Assembly (NCBI GenBank): GCA_038380435.1
Contig: JAWZYU010000013.1
Location: forward strand, 66,110,446 to 66,174,445
DNA length: 64,000 nt
Reading direction: 5' to 3'
DNA from: Ryuthela nishihirai
Taxonomy: Eukaryota > Arthropoda > Arachnida > Araneae > Heptathelidae
A program made the position numbers and the translations under genes. Below are positions 1 through 10,671 of this stretch, in pieces (the first letter of the stretch is position 1; every line of letters starts with the position of its first letter). The notes below the pieces were generated by a model. The model saw only the letters and a program-made list of their open reading frames with translations, was not told the origin of the DNA and ran no database searches.

Positions 1-649
1 GCATCCTCCCCGTTCCTTAAACTAATAACTACCACATAAGCTTTTCAAGAACATTTTTTTTTTAAATATCACTGAAACAGAAAGAAAATGTTACGTTTAC
101 GAATGGTGTTCCGATCAGCTCCATATCAATAACGTTCCACCCAACCCTTAGTATTTTTTCTAGGTCCGAGTCTTATGCATTTTTAAAGAAAACGGTAACA
201 CAAAAAAATGGAGGTGGAAATTCATACCGGAATGGAAATCCATTAGATACGAGCATGGCCTGGGCTGTGTCACAAGGGACTCAGGGAAGTTATTGGGAGG
301 CAGATGAACAGTCATCCAACGTGTTCTTTATACAGAGTCCTAGTATATTTGATCTCTTGTCCACGAAACAATGGCATAAGCTTTCCAATCGACGGATAGC
401 GGCTTTTCCACGTCCATCATTTCAAAGTATGGGAAGCGGATTTTCAGTGGTCAAAGAGTTCTTGTAAAGGTACCGCAACACATTAACTTGTATTGAACTT
501 TTCGTAGCGGCTGGGACACTTTTGGAATTCCTCCTTGGAGAAAAGAAATCAGGGTGTTTTGACTCGCGCTGCTGGCGGCGTAGAGCGCATAGAGGGAGTG
601 GGTCACCCTGTACCGCCTGCAGTACAGTGGCGATGTGGAGATAATAATA
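1..649. other. AT-rich sequence without a recognisable gene
   Basis: No domain, splice-flanked exon or repeat recognised. The short open frames here have no recognisable motifs. Confidence 0.5.
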
Positions 650-826
650 AATAGCCATGGATGTCTGATAGGAGCCTGCCAATTTAATACGCCACAGTAG
701 AAGTCTGTGAGGATGGCGGGACCTCAGCAGAAAGACAGCACAAATAACCACGCCTTACGCGGGGCTCGAATCCAAGTCCCTTAGATCAATAGCGAAGCGC
801 GCTACTCGGTATACCCTGACAAAAGA
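650..826 (-). mobile_element. SINE-B copy, 3' tail missing
   Basis: This is a tRNA-derived SINE read on the minus strand. The tRNA-like head is at the right (GCGAAGCGCGCTACTCGG, the reverse of box A) and the box B region is near 765-780. The body shared with the other SINE-B copies (CTGATAGGAGCCTGCC, GGATGGCGGGACCTCAGCAG) is present. The usual 3' end with CAGCTGCTTG is absent, so the copy is truncated or decayed. Confidence 0.75.
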
Positions 827-1143
827 ATTTTTTTCCGGTTGCATTGAAAGCTTGAAGAGGACTCGCATCCGAACAATTAGGTTCATTCTTTGCGTTTGGT
901 TAATTGCTTCTCAGCGTAGTAGTTTAGCGGAAAAAAAATTTAAAAAAATCATTTTCATTTCTCAAAGTAACAAAAATAATAAACTTTTTTATTATATTAA
1001 AAAAGCATTATTTTTATTCATTATTATATTAATATTATTAAATTAAATGTGACTTTTCAGATTCTGATTGTAGCTTAGAAATTGATGTAAGCGATTGGCA
1101 TATTATGCTTTTACATTAATTAGCAGAATATCATTTAAATATA
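827..1143. other. Very AT-rich spacer
   Basis: Low-complexity A/T runs between two SINEs. Nothing else seen. Confidence 0.5.
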
Positions 1144-1145
1144 TT

Positions 1146-1530
1146 GTTGTGTTGGGTTGTTTTACCTCTGGGCGGCACTTTTTTGCACACCATGGGCTAA
1201 ATGTCCAGGTTCCATGGACCCCGAAGGCTCAGAGAAGGTTGGGGGAGGCGACCCACTGGAACAGCTGTTGGGAGAGAGATGGAAGGCTCCCGTCAAGGCC
1301 ACCAGCGTGTTCCTTAACGTGCACAGGTTACGGCTCTCCCATACACGGAGCAACGGTTTAAAGTCCCATTCGACTTACGGCAGCTTTTCCAACCCATCGG
1401 TGTCCCCCTACTGACCATGGGCAGAGCGGGGAATTTTGCAGAGATAAATCCCAACGATGGCCCGGGGTGGACCCGAGAACTGCATATTATGAACCTGGCG
1501 CGCTACCGACTGACACCCCCCCCCTCAAAG
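1146..1530 (-). mobile_element. SINE-A copy, near full length
   Basis: SINE-A is the most abundant family in the window. On its own strand it has a tRNA-Met-like head (box A close to TGGCTCAGTCGG, box B GGTTCGAGTCC), a body with CGATGGGCTTGGAAAGG, GTGCACGTTAAAGAACACGC and CTGTCTCCCAACAGCTGTTC, and a tail GAGGTAAAACAACCCAACC. This minus-strand copy carries the whole body. Its box B region is eroded (GGGTGGACCCGAGAAC) and a C-rich run replaces the head terminus. Confidence 0.85.
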
Positions 1531-1695
1531 GGGGAGAATTGTGTCAACGATCATTACGCTGCAACAAGCGTAAGTAGTTAAGTGCGAAATAAAAATTTCT
1601 GTTGTGGAATGATGTTTTAGGTTGCAAAAATCCTCCCCTCAAAGCTTTCTTTCCCATCAAAATAGGTGAAAGTTGTAAACGATTGTTCCATTATA

Positions 1696-2281
1696 CAGGT
1701 GATTGTAAACTCTTTCAACAAAAAAGAGGGGTTATAGTACACATCAAGACGACCAATTTTTGCAATGGAACCTAGGGTCGCATTCCACTCCTTCCGCCAG
1801 AAAAGAGTACTTTCGAAAAACGCCACGCATGCACAAGTATTTACAACCGGTGCATGAAAATCACAAGATGCACATCAGGTGCGCTGCGCAAGTTTGTAGA
1901 CGATTAAGAACAGACATTTAAAAACGCAGTCGAACCCGTTCATCGACATTACCGTGATAACGTCACATGATAAATGACGTATTCGTGAAGGACATGGAAG
2001 ACTACACATACGTGGAATTGGCGGATATGCATCTGATGTACGGCCAAGCAGGTGATAATGGACGTAAAGCACAAAGATTGTACCGTGAGAGATTTCCGAA
2101 TCGTCGTATTGTGATTTTCATGCACCGGTTGTAAATACTTGTGCATGCGTGGCATTTTTCGAAAGTACTCTTTTCTGGCGGAAGGAGTGGAATGCGACCC
2201 TAGGTTCCATTGAAAAAATTGGTCGTCTTGTTATGTACTATCACCCCTCTTTTTTTGTTGAAAGAGTTTACAATCACCCTG
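1696..2281. mobile_element. Long-TIR DNA transposon with a DUF4817-like peptide
   Basis: The two ends are inverted repeats of about 180 bp (about 1696-1865 and 2108-2281). They begin with CAGGTGATTGTAAACTC and end with the complement GAGTTTACAATCACCCTG. Each end is flanked by TA (1694-1695 and 2282-2283), the target-site duplication typical of Tc1/mariner elements. The right TIR reads CACCCTGTA where the left has lost one G. The central ~240 bp encode a DUF4817-like helix-turn-helix peptide and no catalytic DDE domain, so the element should be non-autonomous. Confidence 0.8.
1994..2134 (+). CDS. Short ORF resembling DUF4817 (mariner-type HTH), 46 aa
   Basis: The ATG at 1994 opens 46 codons, and the TAA lies inside the right inverted repeat. 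The peptide reads YVELADMHLMYGQAG, then a basic helix ending QRLYRERFPNRRI. This matches the DUF4817 pattern known from arthropod mariner-like transposases (aDMhfvYG.A.GNg..A.rlY.erfPnRr). In those proteins the domain is an N-terminal DNA-binding helix-turn-helix. No DDE catalytic part follows. The peptide is either the remnant of a deleted transposase or a free-standing DNA-binding peptide carried by the non-autonomous element. Family assignment is from memory of the motif; expression is unknown. Confidence 0.6.
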   Translation: MEDYTYVELADMHLMYGQAGDNGRKAQRLYRERFPNRRIVIFMHRL

Positions 2282-2315
2282 TATGTGTAACGAATTATAT
2301 CTCAAATAGGTCGCG

Positions 2316-2684
2316 TTGGTTTACATTTGAGCGGCACTTTTTTTGCACACATTGGGCTAAATGGCCAGGTCATATGGATCCCAAATGTTCAGAGAAGGTT
2401 AGGGGAAAGGGACCCACTTGACAGCTGTTAGGAGCCAGATCGTAGCATCCAGCATGTTCTTTAACGTATACAGGGTACAGCTTTCTACTGAACACAGTGC
2501 CACGGCATACCATCCCATTCAGCGGACGGCGTCTTTTCGAAGTCCATCCGTGTTCCCTGTTTACCGAAGGTAGGAAGGGAAGTTTTGCAGAGATAAATCT
2601 CAAACGCTGAAACTGGTGCGACTTCACCTAGGAACTACAGATTACGAGCCTGGCGCTCTACCAGCTGGGCCACCCACTCCCCTG
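2316..2684 (-). mobile_element. SINE-A copy, near full length
   Basis: Minus-strand SINE-A starting 35 bp beyond the long-TIR element. It has the 3' end motif (TTTGAGCGGCACTTTTTTTGCACAC), the body (CCAAATGTTCAGAGAAGG, CAGCATGTTCTTTAACG) and a degenerate tRNA head (CTACCAGCTGGGCCACCC near 2658-2675). It is more diverged than the 1146 copy. Confidence 0.8.
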
Positions 2685-3796
2685 TCTGAAATGAAAGCTT
2701 GTGACACGGAGAATGTGAAGTACACCATACAAAGAAACTACACAAAATTATCAGTAACTATTAGAGAAAAATCAAGAGAATAACCACAAAATTCTAACCA
2801 TTGAAATAAATGACAAGACCATTGGAAAAACCATTGGAAAGAAACAAGCAGAATTAAAAGATTGAAATTAATATTTGAAAATAATTGGCTATTTACTTCT
2901 CAACTTGAGAACGCACAAGATCAAACTTTACTCCCTGTCGTTGTCTCTACAGACCGCACCTGCATGCCGCAACCTATCAATCAAAATGATTACGTCCCTT
3001 CCCCACTACGGAACAAGACTGCGGCTCAAAATAGCTCCAGCGGAAAAAATAGAAGCAAACAATAGCCGAAAAGGAAATGGACTCAAATACCATGACTTGC
3101 ATATGAAACAAAGTCCTACAAAGAAAATGAAGGTCCTCACTTTCGATGAGCAAGAAAAGGAAGATTAAACAGAAATATATACAGAATACATCACGAATAT
3201 ACAACATTGATGTACAATCTTTCTGCCGTACAAATTCTCTCATTTCTTTCCGAGATAGTTGGCTCTATAGGCTTAAATTTCGCCGTTAATGAGGTAATAA
3301 AAAATTTTAAAGGCTTCAGGGGGGGGTGATCTTATTTTTTTTCGGGGGGGGGGGATAAAATGTTTGAAAAATCTTACTCTAAGAGGGCAGAAAGGGGAAT
3401 TCCTAATGAATATTTCGCTGCCGAAAGTAACAAGTCATGCGTCAAATAAAAGCTTGTGAAGCGGGAAGTATCATAGGCTCTAAAGAATCAACCACCATGA
3501 TTCTTTCCCCATAAAGAGGGAAATATGATAGACATTGTTAGACTATATCTTCCGAAAGCCAAGACTTACAATTGCCAATTAAGTGTCAAATGACAGCTCA
3601 TATGAGGATCGTCGTAGACAATTTCGAATTCCCCTCCCCCCCACTATTTTCTCCTTCGAAGGGTTGATTTTCGCGGAGGTTTGAAATTAAAGTTTGTGAT
3701 ATCTCTAATGGGTTACTCTAAACAGGACTTCAAAGACAGGGGGAGGAAAAGTGTGGTCAAAGTTTATGAGTAATATATGAAAGTTTTGAAAAAAAA
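2685..3796. other. Non-coding stretch with G-runs and degenerate short repeats
   Basis: Two poly-G tracts lie near 3319-3353. From about 3400 to 3760 there are diverged repeats containing ATATCTTCCGAAAGC-like and GTCAAATGACAGC-like blocks; these recur at 4340-4860, 23690-24000 and 31600-31700. The open frames at 2862-3168 have no recognisable domain. Confidence 0.45.
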
Positions 3797-3997
3797 ATAA
3801 TAATACCTCCTAAAGCAGCTGCTTGACACAGAGGTCTGATAGGAGCCTGTCAGTTTATATACCATAGTAGAAGATCCGAGAGGATGGCAGGACCTCATCA
3901 GGAAAACGAAACATACATCAATGCCTTACCCGGGGCTCAGAACCCAGGTCCCTTAGATTAGCAGCGAAGCACTCTAACCACTCGGCCACGGGAAGGT
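3797..3997 (-). mobile_element. SINE-B copy, full length
   Basis: Minus strand. The left end has the diagnostic 3' terminus CTAAAGCAGCTGCTTGACAC, followed by CTGATAGGAGCCTGTCAG and GGATGGCAGGACCTCA. The tRNA-like head is at the right (CTCTAACCACTCGGCCACGG is the reverse of GTGGCCGAGTGGTTAG). Confidence 0.85.
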
Positions 3998-4044
3998 AGC
4001 CGTTATTAGTAGCAAAAAAAAAAAATATATTAAGAAATACCTAT

Positions 4045-4258
4045 TTTCTCATGTGCACCCTAAAACGCAGAAAATAAAACTAAAGCATGTTGATGGTGGA
4101 ATCAATCACTGAATTTGCTTTTGCGTCAAACGAAGATTGGACGCCGATTTACCTATTCGACATGAACCTTCCTTTGAAGAGAATACGAGTTCAGTGACTG
4201 ATTACACCATCCAATATGCTTTAATTTTATTTTCTACTTTTCAGTGCGCATGTGAGAA
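4045..4258. mobile_element. Small inverted-repeat MITE
   Basis: Arms of about 70 bp, 4045-4115 and about 4188-4258, are reverse complements with scattered mismatches: AGAAAATAAAACTAAAGCAT against ATGCTTTAATTTTATTTTCT, and the outer TCTCATGTGC against GCGCATGTGAGA. The central ~70 bp contain GCCGATTTACCTATTCGACA. A related copy with its own insertion lies at 34865-35455. No coding sequence. Confidence 0.65.
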
Positions 4259-4339
4259 GATCGTTAAATTATAAATTTCTCAAATTATTTTTTTACTGCT
4301 TCTTGCTTTTTACTCTCTTCTCGGTTGTGTATTTGCCAA

Positions 4340-4870
4340 AACAGTTGTTCCGCTATATCTTTCGAATGCGAAAGACAAACTTAATGATTTACATGTCAAA
4401 TGAAAGCCGGTGATGCGTGGAGTGTTATAGGCTATAAAACATTGACCCCCATGCTTTCTTCCCCCTAAAAAGGATAAATGTTAAAATTATTTTCCCTATA
4501 TATAATTCGAACGCAGGGGCTGAACGTAACTAGCTGTTTGTCGAATGGAAACTTGTGAAGTGGGGAGTTTTATGGGTTATCAAAATAAACTTCCCTACAT
4601 TCTTCCCCCTAAAATGGGGAAATAGGAAAGTCGTTTTATTATATCTTCCGACAGCTATGAATTTGGTCTGATATGAAAACTGATGGGAGGACCGTCGTCG
4701 ACTACGCTAAATTATGACCCCTTCCCCTCCCAAAAGGGACAGAAATTTCTCAGAGGACGACTTTAACAAGTTATATCTCAAATCAAAGATTCTGACATAT
4801 ATAATATGGTTGACTACGCCAAGCACGATCCCACCCCCCCAAAAAAGGTGAGGAAATGCGGTTGATGTTT
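4340..4870. repeat. Degenerate short repeats, tandem-like
   Basis: Several diverged blocks follow one another, each with an ATATCTTTCGAA-like start, a GTCAAATGAAAGC-like middle, a GTGGGGAGT-like segment and a TTCTTCCCCCTAAAA-like end (for example near 4357-4465, 4525-4625 and 4645-4740). They look like old units of about 100-170 bp. Similar blocks lie at 3400-3760, 23690-24000 and 31600-31700. Confidence 0.45.
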
Positions 4871-5012
4871 ATAAAGCATGTATCAGATAAAATTTTCTGG
4901 AGATAGATAAATAAATTAGAAATTTAAAAAAAACACCTATTTCTTTTTGTTATTAAAAGGAAAATTTGGTAGGAGGAAGAAATTATGAGCATTTCTCTTT
5001 AATAGTTTAGAG

Positions 5013-6588
5013 CAGTGCTTCTCTTTTATGCTTCACGTACCCCCTGGAAATGTGTATGTAACTAGCGTACCCCTTGTATAGATAGATAAAACTATAGTTA
5101 TAGTATAACAATGGGAATAAAATAAAACATATATATCAGTGGTTCTCAACCTTTTATGCTTCACGTACCCCCTGGAAATGTGTATGTAACTGGCGTACCC
5201 CTTGTATAGATAGATAAAACTATAGTTATAGTATAACAATGGGAATAAAATAAAACATATATATCAGTGGTTCTCAACCTTTTATGCTTCACGTACCCCC
5301 TGGAAATGTGTATGTAACTGGCGTACCCCTTGTATAGATAGATAAAACTATAGTTATAGTATAACAATGGGAATAAAATAAAACATATATATCAGTGGTT
5401 CTCAACCTTTTATGCTTTTATTATTTTTTATGCTTTTATGTGTATGTAACTGACGTACCCCTTGTATAGATAGATAAAACTATAGTTATAGTATAACAAT
5501 GGGAATAAAATGAAACATATATATCAGTGGTTCTCAACCTTTTATGCTTCACGTACCCCCTCTGGAAATGTGTTTGTAACTGGCGTACCTCTTGTATAGA
5601 TAGATAAAATTATAGTTATAGTATAACAATGGGAATAAAATAAAACATATATATCAGTGGTTCTCAACCTTTTATGCTTCACGCACCCCTTGGAATGTGT
5701 ATGTAACTGGCGTACCCCTTGTGTAGATAGATAAAACTATAGTTATAACAATGGGAATAAAATAAAACATATATATCAGTGGTTCTCAACTTTTATGCTT
5801 CACGTACCCCCTGGAATGTGTATGTAACTAGCGTACCCCTTGTATAGATAGATAAAACTATAGTTATAGTATAACAATGGGAATAAAATAAAACACATAT
5901 GTACATAACAGTAGTTCTCAACCTTTTATGCTTCACGTTCCCCCTGGAAATGTGTACATAACTGGCGTACAGTCGCTCAAAAAATATCCGAACACTATGG
6001 TTGATTACAGAATTCAGAAAAAATATCTGGCAACGATTATTTTTTGAAATTAGTTATCTGACAACCTTCGTGTACTGTACACGAAGGTTGCCAGATCCGT
6101 AATTTCTAAAAAAAAATCATTGCCAGATATTTTTCCTGATTCTGTAATCAACCATAGTGTTCGTATATTTCTTTGAGTGACTGTACCCCTTGTATAGATA
6201 GATAAAACTATAGTTATAGTATAACAATGGGAATAAAATAAAACATATATATAACAGTGGTTCTCAACCTTTTATGCTTCCCGTATCCCCTGGAAATGTG
6301 TATGTAACTGGCGTACCCCTTATATAGATAGATAAAACTGTAGGTATAGTATAACAATGGGAATAAAAACGTATATATATATATATAACAGTGGTTCTCA
6401 ACCTTTTATGCTTCACGAACCTCCTGGAAATGTGTATGTAACTGGCGTACCCCTTGTATAGATAGAAAAAAATTATAGTTATAGTATAACAATGGGAATA
6501 AAATAAAACTTATATGAATAACATGTATCTAGCGACCAAAGCGGTAGACCAAAAGGTTTTACCGAGTACCCCACGTTGAAAACCTCTA
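5013..6588. repeat. hAT-like MITE with its 5' segment amplified into ten tandem units
   Basis: Units begin with CAGTGGTTCTCAACC at 5013, 5137, 5265, 5393, 5525, 5655, 5777, 5909, 6255 and 6389. The regular period is about 122-132 bp, usually 128. The unit start is a hAT-type terminal inverted repeat. The array ends in sequence with the opposite end (GTACCCCACGTTGAAAACC near 6566-6584). Flanking octamers GTTTAGAG (5005-5012) and GATTACAG (6589-6596) match at six of eight positions, as an eroded 8-bp target duplication would. A single-unit relative lies at 15273-15556. Open frames in the array are repeat artefacts. Confidence 0.8.
5970..6183. mobile_element. Tc1/mariner-type MITE, almost pure inverted repeat
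   Basis: A 214-bp element is inserted in the eighth array unit, between GGCG and CCCCTTG. It is flanked by TA at 5968-5969 and 6184-6185. It begins CAGTCGCTCAAAAAATATCC and ends with a near complement. The arms of about 100 bp meet at a short palindromic centre around GTGTACTGTACAC, so the single strand would fold into one long hairpin. Half-copies occur at 8886-8991 and 62829-62945. No coding capacity. Confidence 0.85.
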
Positions 6589-6592
6589 GATT

Positions 6593-7189
6593 ACAGTATT
6601 CTTACGGAATTCATTTGTTAAGATGTTCTTCAATCACTATATCTCTAGTGTTTCAAACTTTTTTTGGTGGTGGAACACTTTGCAATTCAAATTCAATTTT
6701 TTTTTCAGAAACTGTTTTCTATAATAATTTTATATAAAAAACCTACTAAGCCGAAGCTTATCAGCGAGAATGCATATGGTTTTGACAAATATGATCTAGA
6801 TTACATCAATATCGTTACATAAAATGAAGGAGAAAAAAAAGTATAAATAAAAGATAAAACCTATAAAATGGTAAATGATTCCTTATAAAAATATAACTTT
6901 TTCATGAACCATTGAAATTATTTTTTTTAACATCACAAATTTTACTTAAGTTAACAATTTCTCTAGGAAGCAAGATAAATAGGTAGGGAATTTAATATTA
7001 TTTGAAATTTTCGTCCGTAATTATTATAAAATTTTGGTTGTTTCAAAAAACCCTAGTCTTTTTTCTAGTAAACACATTGTGGCAAATATTTTGCCTATAG
7101 GTATTATTAAAGAAGTTATTGATAACACAAACAAACACATATAAACTTTCAATAGGTAAAATTTTGAACAAACTAAATATATAATCTTT
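6593..7189. other. AT-rich spacer
   Basis: No recognisable gene. The sequence is A/T-rich and borders a LINE relic. Confidence 0.4.
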
Positions 7190-8640
7190 TGTTGTAAGGT
7201 AATTTTTAACTTCTTAATTACACAATCCTTTTAGTAGATTAATGTATTCTTTTAATTTTATTTAATTCTGTCTTATAGACTGTCCCATAAACTGTTATTC
7301 CATATCTAATTATAGTTTCAAAAAGTGCTTTATGTAGTAAAAGAGTTAAAATGTATATCAACATACAAGTTAATTTCTTAATTTGAAATGCTACAAATAG
7401 GAGTCTTGAACACATCCAATGTTTATTCGTTTCATTTTCAAGCCTAGGTAAATTATTTCGTTTACCTCTTCTGTATTAGGACAATTGCATTTACCAGATA
7501 ATAAACCATCAAATATAGAACAACTGATTAGATGTTTAGTAACACTTCTATTAAGTGTAGGTTGTTGAAAACCAATACACATAAATATGTTTTTTTTTTC
7601 TCGTTTACACTCAGTTTGTTAAGAACCATTTACGGTTTTATTAAAATCATTTTGTAGATTGCAAATAGCGTGTTGTAAATCTGAGTGGAAGTTGATTAGT
7701 CATGTATCGTCAGCATACATATATAATTTACTATTAAAATTAATATTAGGCAAATCATTTAAGTACATTTGAAATAGCATAGGGCCGAGAATAGATCCAT
7801 GTAGAACTCCAAAATTAATCTGAAATTTATCACTATAATTATCATTTTTTATAACTATTTCTCTATCTAAATTAGTAGCTTTTAAACAATTCAAAAATAT
7901 TCCGTCTAATACCAAGTAAATATAATTTCTGTAGCAAGATATCAATGTCAACGGAATAAAATGCTTTTTTTAAGTCCATAAATACCGCAACGAATTTGTT
8001 TCCTATATTTAAATTAACATTTATATTATTAATAAGGCTTATCTTCCAAAAGGCTTTGCGTTCTCATACGTTTATGAAACCCAAATTGCTGACTTCACAG
8101 AAAATTTATTTTATTCAAAGAATTTTGCAGGCGATCTCCAATATATTTTTCCATTATCTTATCAAAATTTGCTAATAGAGTGATTGGTCTATAATGATTA
8201 AAACACTTTTTTGATCTACTTTTATATACCGGACGAATAATTCCAATTACCATAGATAGTGGGATTTGCGAGTTTTCAAACATTGTATTTATGAGAATTG
8301 TTATTATTCATGCACAAAATTGCATTTACTTTCCTTTATGTATTTTGGTTTAATATTGTCAAATCCAGGAGAGGAGTTATGTTTTAAGTAATCTATAATA
8401 TTGGCAACATCGAAGTTCCTAGCTGGTGGAATGTGCATAGAATTCTTATTTATGTAACATAATTCGTAAACCTTATCTTATTATTAGCATTATAAGAGGG
8501 GATATGCTAATATTGTCCTACCCCTTGATCTGGCACTGAATTGGAATAATAATGACTTACCTTTATATGGTTTAATATAGTCTTCGCAATATTGAATAAT
8601 ATGCGTTTTGTTATTCATATTTAAATGACATTATCGTGAA
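7190..8640 (-). pseudogene. Decayed non-LTR reverse transcriptase (LINE relic)
   Basis: Read on the minus strand, from right to left, the pieces follow reverse transcriptase order. First comes NSSPGFDNIKPKYIKES near 8330-8400 (the domain before motif 1). Then IIRPVYKSRSKKCFNHYRPI with ITLLANFDKIMEK (about 8120-8250), VLHGSILGPMLFQMYLNDLP (about 7740-7810) and the catalytic box YADDT (7700-7715). These are followed by EEVNEIIYLGL (about 7440-7475) and ALFETIIRYGITVYGTV (about 7270-7320). Stops and frameshifts separate them. The style suggests a CR1/Jockey-like lineage different from the RTE and I-group elements elsewhere in the window. It is old and cannot function. Confidence 0.75.
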
Positions 8641-8885
8641 TGTGAGTTTGAGAATGAAATAGGAAAAACATATCATATTTCTCGAAATTGTGCAGAAGGG
8701 AGATCCGTTCAGATAGGAAACATCAGCTCTCACTATGAAATGATTATCATTTGATTTTGAGAGGTAGAAACAATAATGTTAAAATTCTTCTTTAGCATGA
8801 CTCTAATATTCGAATTACTCCACCCCTGTAACATGTATAATCATGGTTAACGTAACAAACGCTACCCATGGGTTGGGTTGTTTTG

Positions 8886-8991
8886 TCACGTGACACGAAA
8901 GTTGCCACATTAATTTCTAAAAAAATCGTTGCCAGATATTTGTTCCGAATTCTGTAATCAATCAGTGTTCGGATAGTTTTTTGAGCGACTG
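8886..8991. mobile_element. Half of the Tc1/mariner MITE (right arm)
   Basis: The segment matches the right arm of the element at 5970-6183: GAAAGTTGCCAC, ATCGTTGCCAGATATTTG, TCTGTAATCAATCAGTGTTC and the terminus TTTTTTGAGCGACTG, followed by TA. The left arm is missing. Confidence 0.75.
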
Positions 8992-9327
8992 TACAAACAC
9001 GAGGCTCTTGAAGTATCCCTACAAGAAGAAGTCATGTGGTGTGAGTCACCTAGTTAGTTTTGAAAGTGTTCAATTCTTTTTGAATCACCCTGTATATTAT
9101 ATTATGGGTGGTATATTATGTATATCTTATTTGGTATATTATGTTTGGTGGTGCTGAAATAAGAGTTTAAACTTAGTAATCCGTAACTTCTTGAAACTTG
9201 GATTAGAGTAATTTTCCAGGGCATTAAATATATCAAAATCGTACACATTTTTGTTGCTATGAATGATCGTCATTCATTTTCTTTTCTTCAGAAGGAATTT
9301 GATTTTATCACATCATAAAGACGACGT
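8992..9327. other. Spacer before the Tc1 relic
   Basis: It contains GAATCACCCTGTATATTATA near 9083, which resembles a DNA-transposon terminus (compare the right end at 2271-2283). No paired end was found. Confidence 0.35.
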
Positions 9328-10136
9328 ATGGATGATTGTGTGCGGTTGAGAGGGATAGGTAGAATAGAAACTGTTCAGTTCCAAACCCAGATATCCAGGA
9401 TCTTAAATATACCAAAAACTGTTCGTCCATATGTTTTGAGACAGTTTCAAGAAACAGGAGAGGTTAATCGTAGTCTAGGACAAGATCTTTCCAGGGCCAC
9501 AAGTGCTCAGGATAACCATTATCTGGACGACATTAAGGATGACAGTTTCAAAACATATTGTGCATAGAGAATCACATGAACTAGGTCTATATGCACGAAG
9601 GCAAATAATTTGTGCCCACCTCATCCGCTTCAACAGGAGATACCGCTTAACGTTTCTGACAACATCCTTCTTGGGGAGCCCTGGTTAGTGGCAAATGAGC
9701 TTTTCATAGATGAGTTCAGGTTCAGTTTGAATATCGAATCTAATCTCATGCTCATCTGGAGAGAACAAAGAATTCACCGTAGTCATTGTAACATCAACGT
9801 GACTGGTTTCCGAGACTGGTTCCCAATGCTAGAGACCTGTTCTATTTATAGACATTGCCTGTTTCAGCGTCCCACGAGTTTGGATGCGATTGCTTTGCAT
9901 ATTATTATCGAGGTGTATATAATAATTTGTCAATTTAGTGCAGAAACGAGATTCTTACACCCATATGAGGCATTTCAGGAATGTTCTCGGTCTTGATTTC
10001 ATCTTAATGGATTGTAATGCTGTAGGGATCATGTGATCGACGATTTACTTGAGAGCGAAGATATTCAAAGAATGGAATGGATATCCAGATTTCTGGAATT
10101 GAATGATTTGCGAATGTTTTGGAAACGTCCTGGGGA
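9328..10136 (+). pseudogene. Tc1-like transposase, decayed
   Basis: A helix-turn-helix N-terminus is visible in one frame (MDDCVRLRGIGRIETVQFQT, then ISRILNIPKTVRPYVLRQFQ and ETGEVNRSLGQ). After frame changes comes VANELFIDEFRFSLNIESNL (about 9690-9750), the FsDEsrFsl block holding the first catalytic Asp of DDE transposases. Near 9990-10080 DFILMD and, across stops, LESEDIQRMEW appear, the block around the second catalytic residue (LESEDIQRMDWPARSPDLNP in typical Tc1 proteins). The expected PARSPDLN motif is destroyed. At least three frameshifts or stops make it a pseudogene. Confidence 0.8.
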
Positions 10137-10333
10137 TGCAAATTGCAGGATACTAGTCCCCTCCTAGAGCCTTTCATGAGTTCAGATCTGCTCTTGCGAG
10201 ATAATGGGTTTTATTACCACAAAACCAAATTAGAAACCTCGTCAACATCATCAGAACAGAACGTATGCAGGAGTCCTTACTCTAATGATTTTTCATATGC
10301 CTTTAGTAATATTTCTTGTTCTATATATCCAGC

Positions 10334-10524
10334 TAAGCCGTCCCGTGGCCGAGTGGTTAGCGCGCTTGGCTACTGATCTACGGGACCTGGGTTCGAGCCC
10401 CGGGTAAGGCATGAATGTTCGTGTTGTTTTTCTGCTGAGGTCCTGCCATGCTCTCAGACCTTCTACTCTGGCATATAAACTGCCAGACCTCTGTGGCAAG
10501 CAGCTGCTTGAGGGGGTTTTTATT
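10334..10524 (+). mobile_element. SINE-B copy with perfect 12-bp target-site duplication
   Basis: A full-length plus-strand SINE-B. Box A-like GTGGCCGAGTGGTTAGCG and box B GGTTCGAGCCC form the tRNA-derived head. The body has TCTGCTGAGGTCCTGCCATG, and the 3' end has GGCAAGCAGCTGCTTGAGGG plus a T/A-rich tail. The 12-mer TATATATCCAGC flanks it at 10322-10333 and 10525-10536. The perfect duplication indicates a fairly recent LINE-mediated insertion. Confidence 0.92.
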
Positions 10525-10671
10525 TATATATCCAGCCACACCATAATGGGAAATCATGCTCTCATATGTAAAATCATTCATATTACTCTATTTCATCGTT
10601 ATTCAACTTCCTGTTATTCAGTCATATTCCAATACCTTTCCAAACTAAATTTATTTGTATTTGGGATTTTT

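Noticed and set aside
1617..2421. Two ORFs with the same N-terminus (MAFFESTLFWRKEWNATLGS) on opposite strands as a gene pair
   Set aside because: They are the two inverted repeats of the 1696-2281 transposon translated in mirror orientation.
5013..6588. CRISPR-like regular repeats
   Set aside because: The whole ~128-bp unit repeats without unique spacers, and the sequence is a eukaryotic transposon end.
10334..10410. Functional tRNA gene
   Set aside because: It is the head of SINE-B; the cloverleaf is imperfect, the same head recurs in each copy, and a target-site duplication surrounds the whole SINE.
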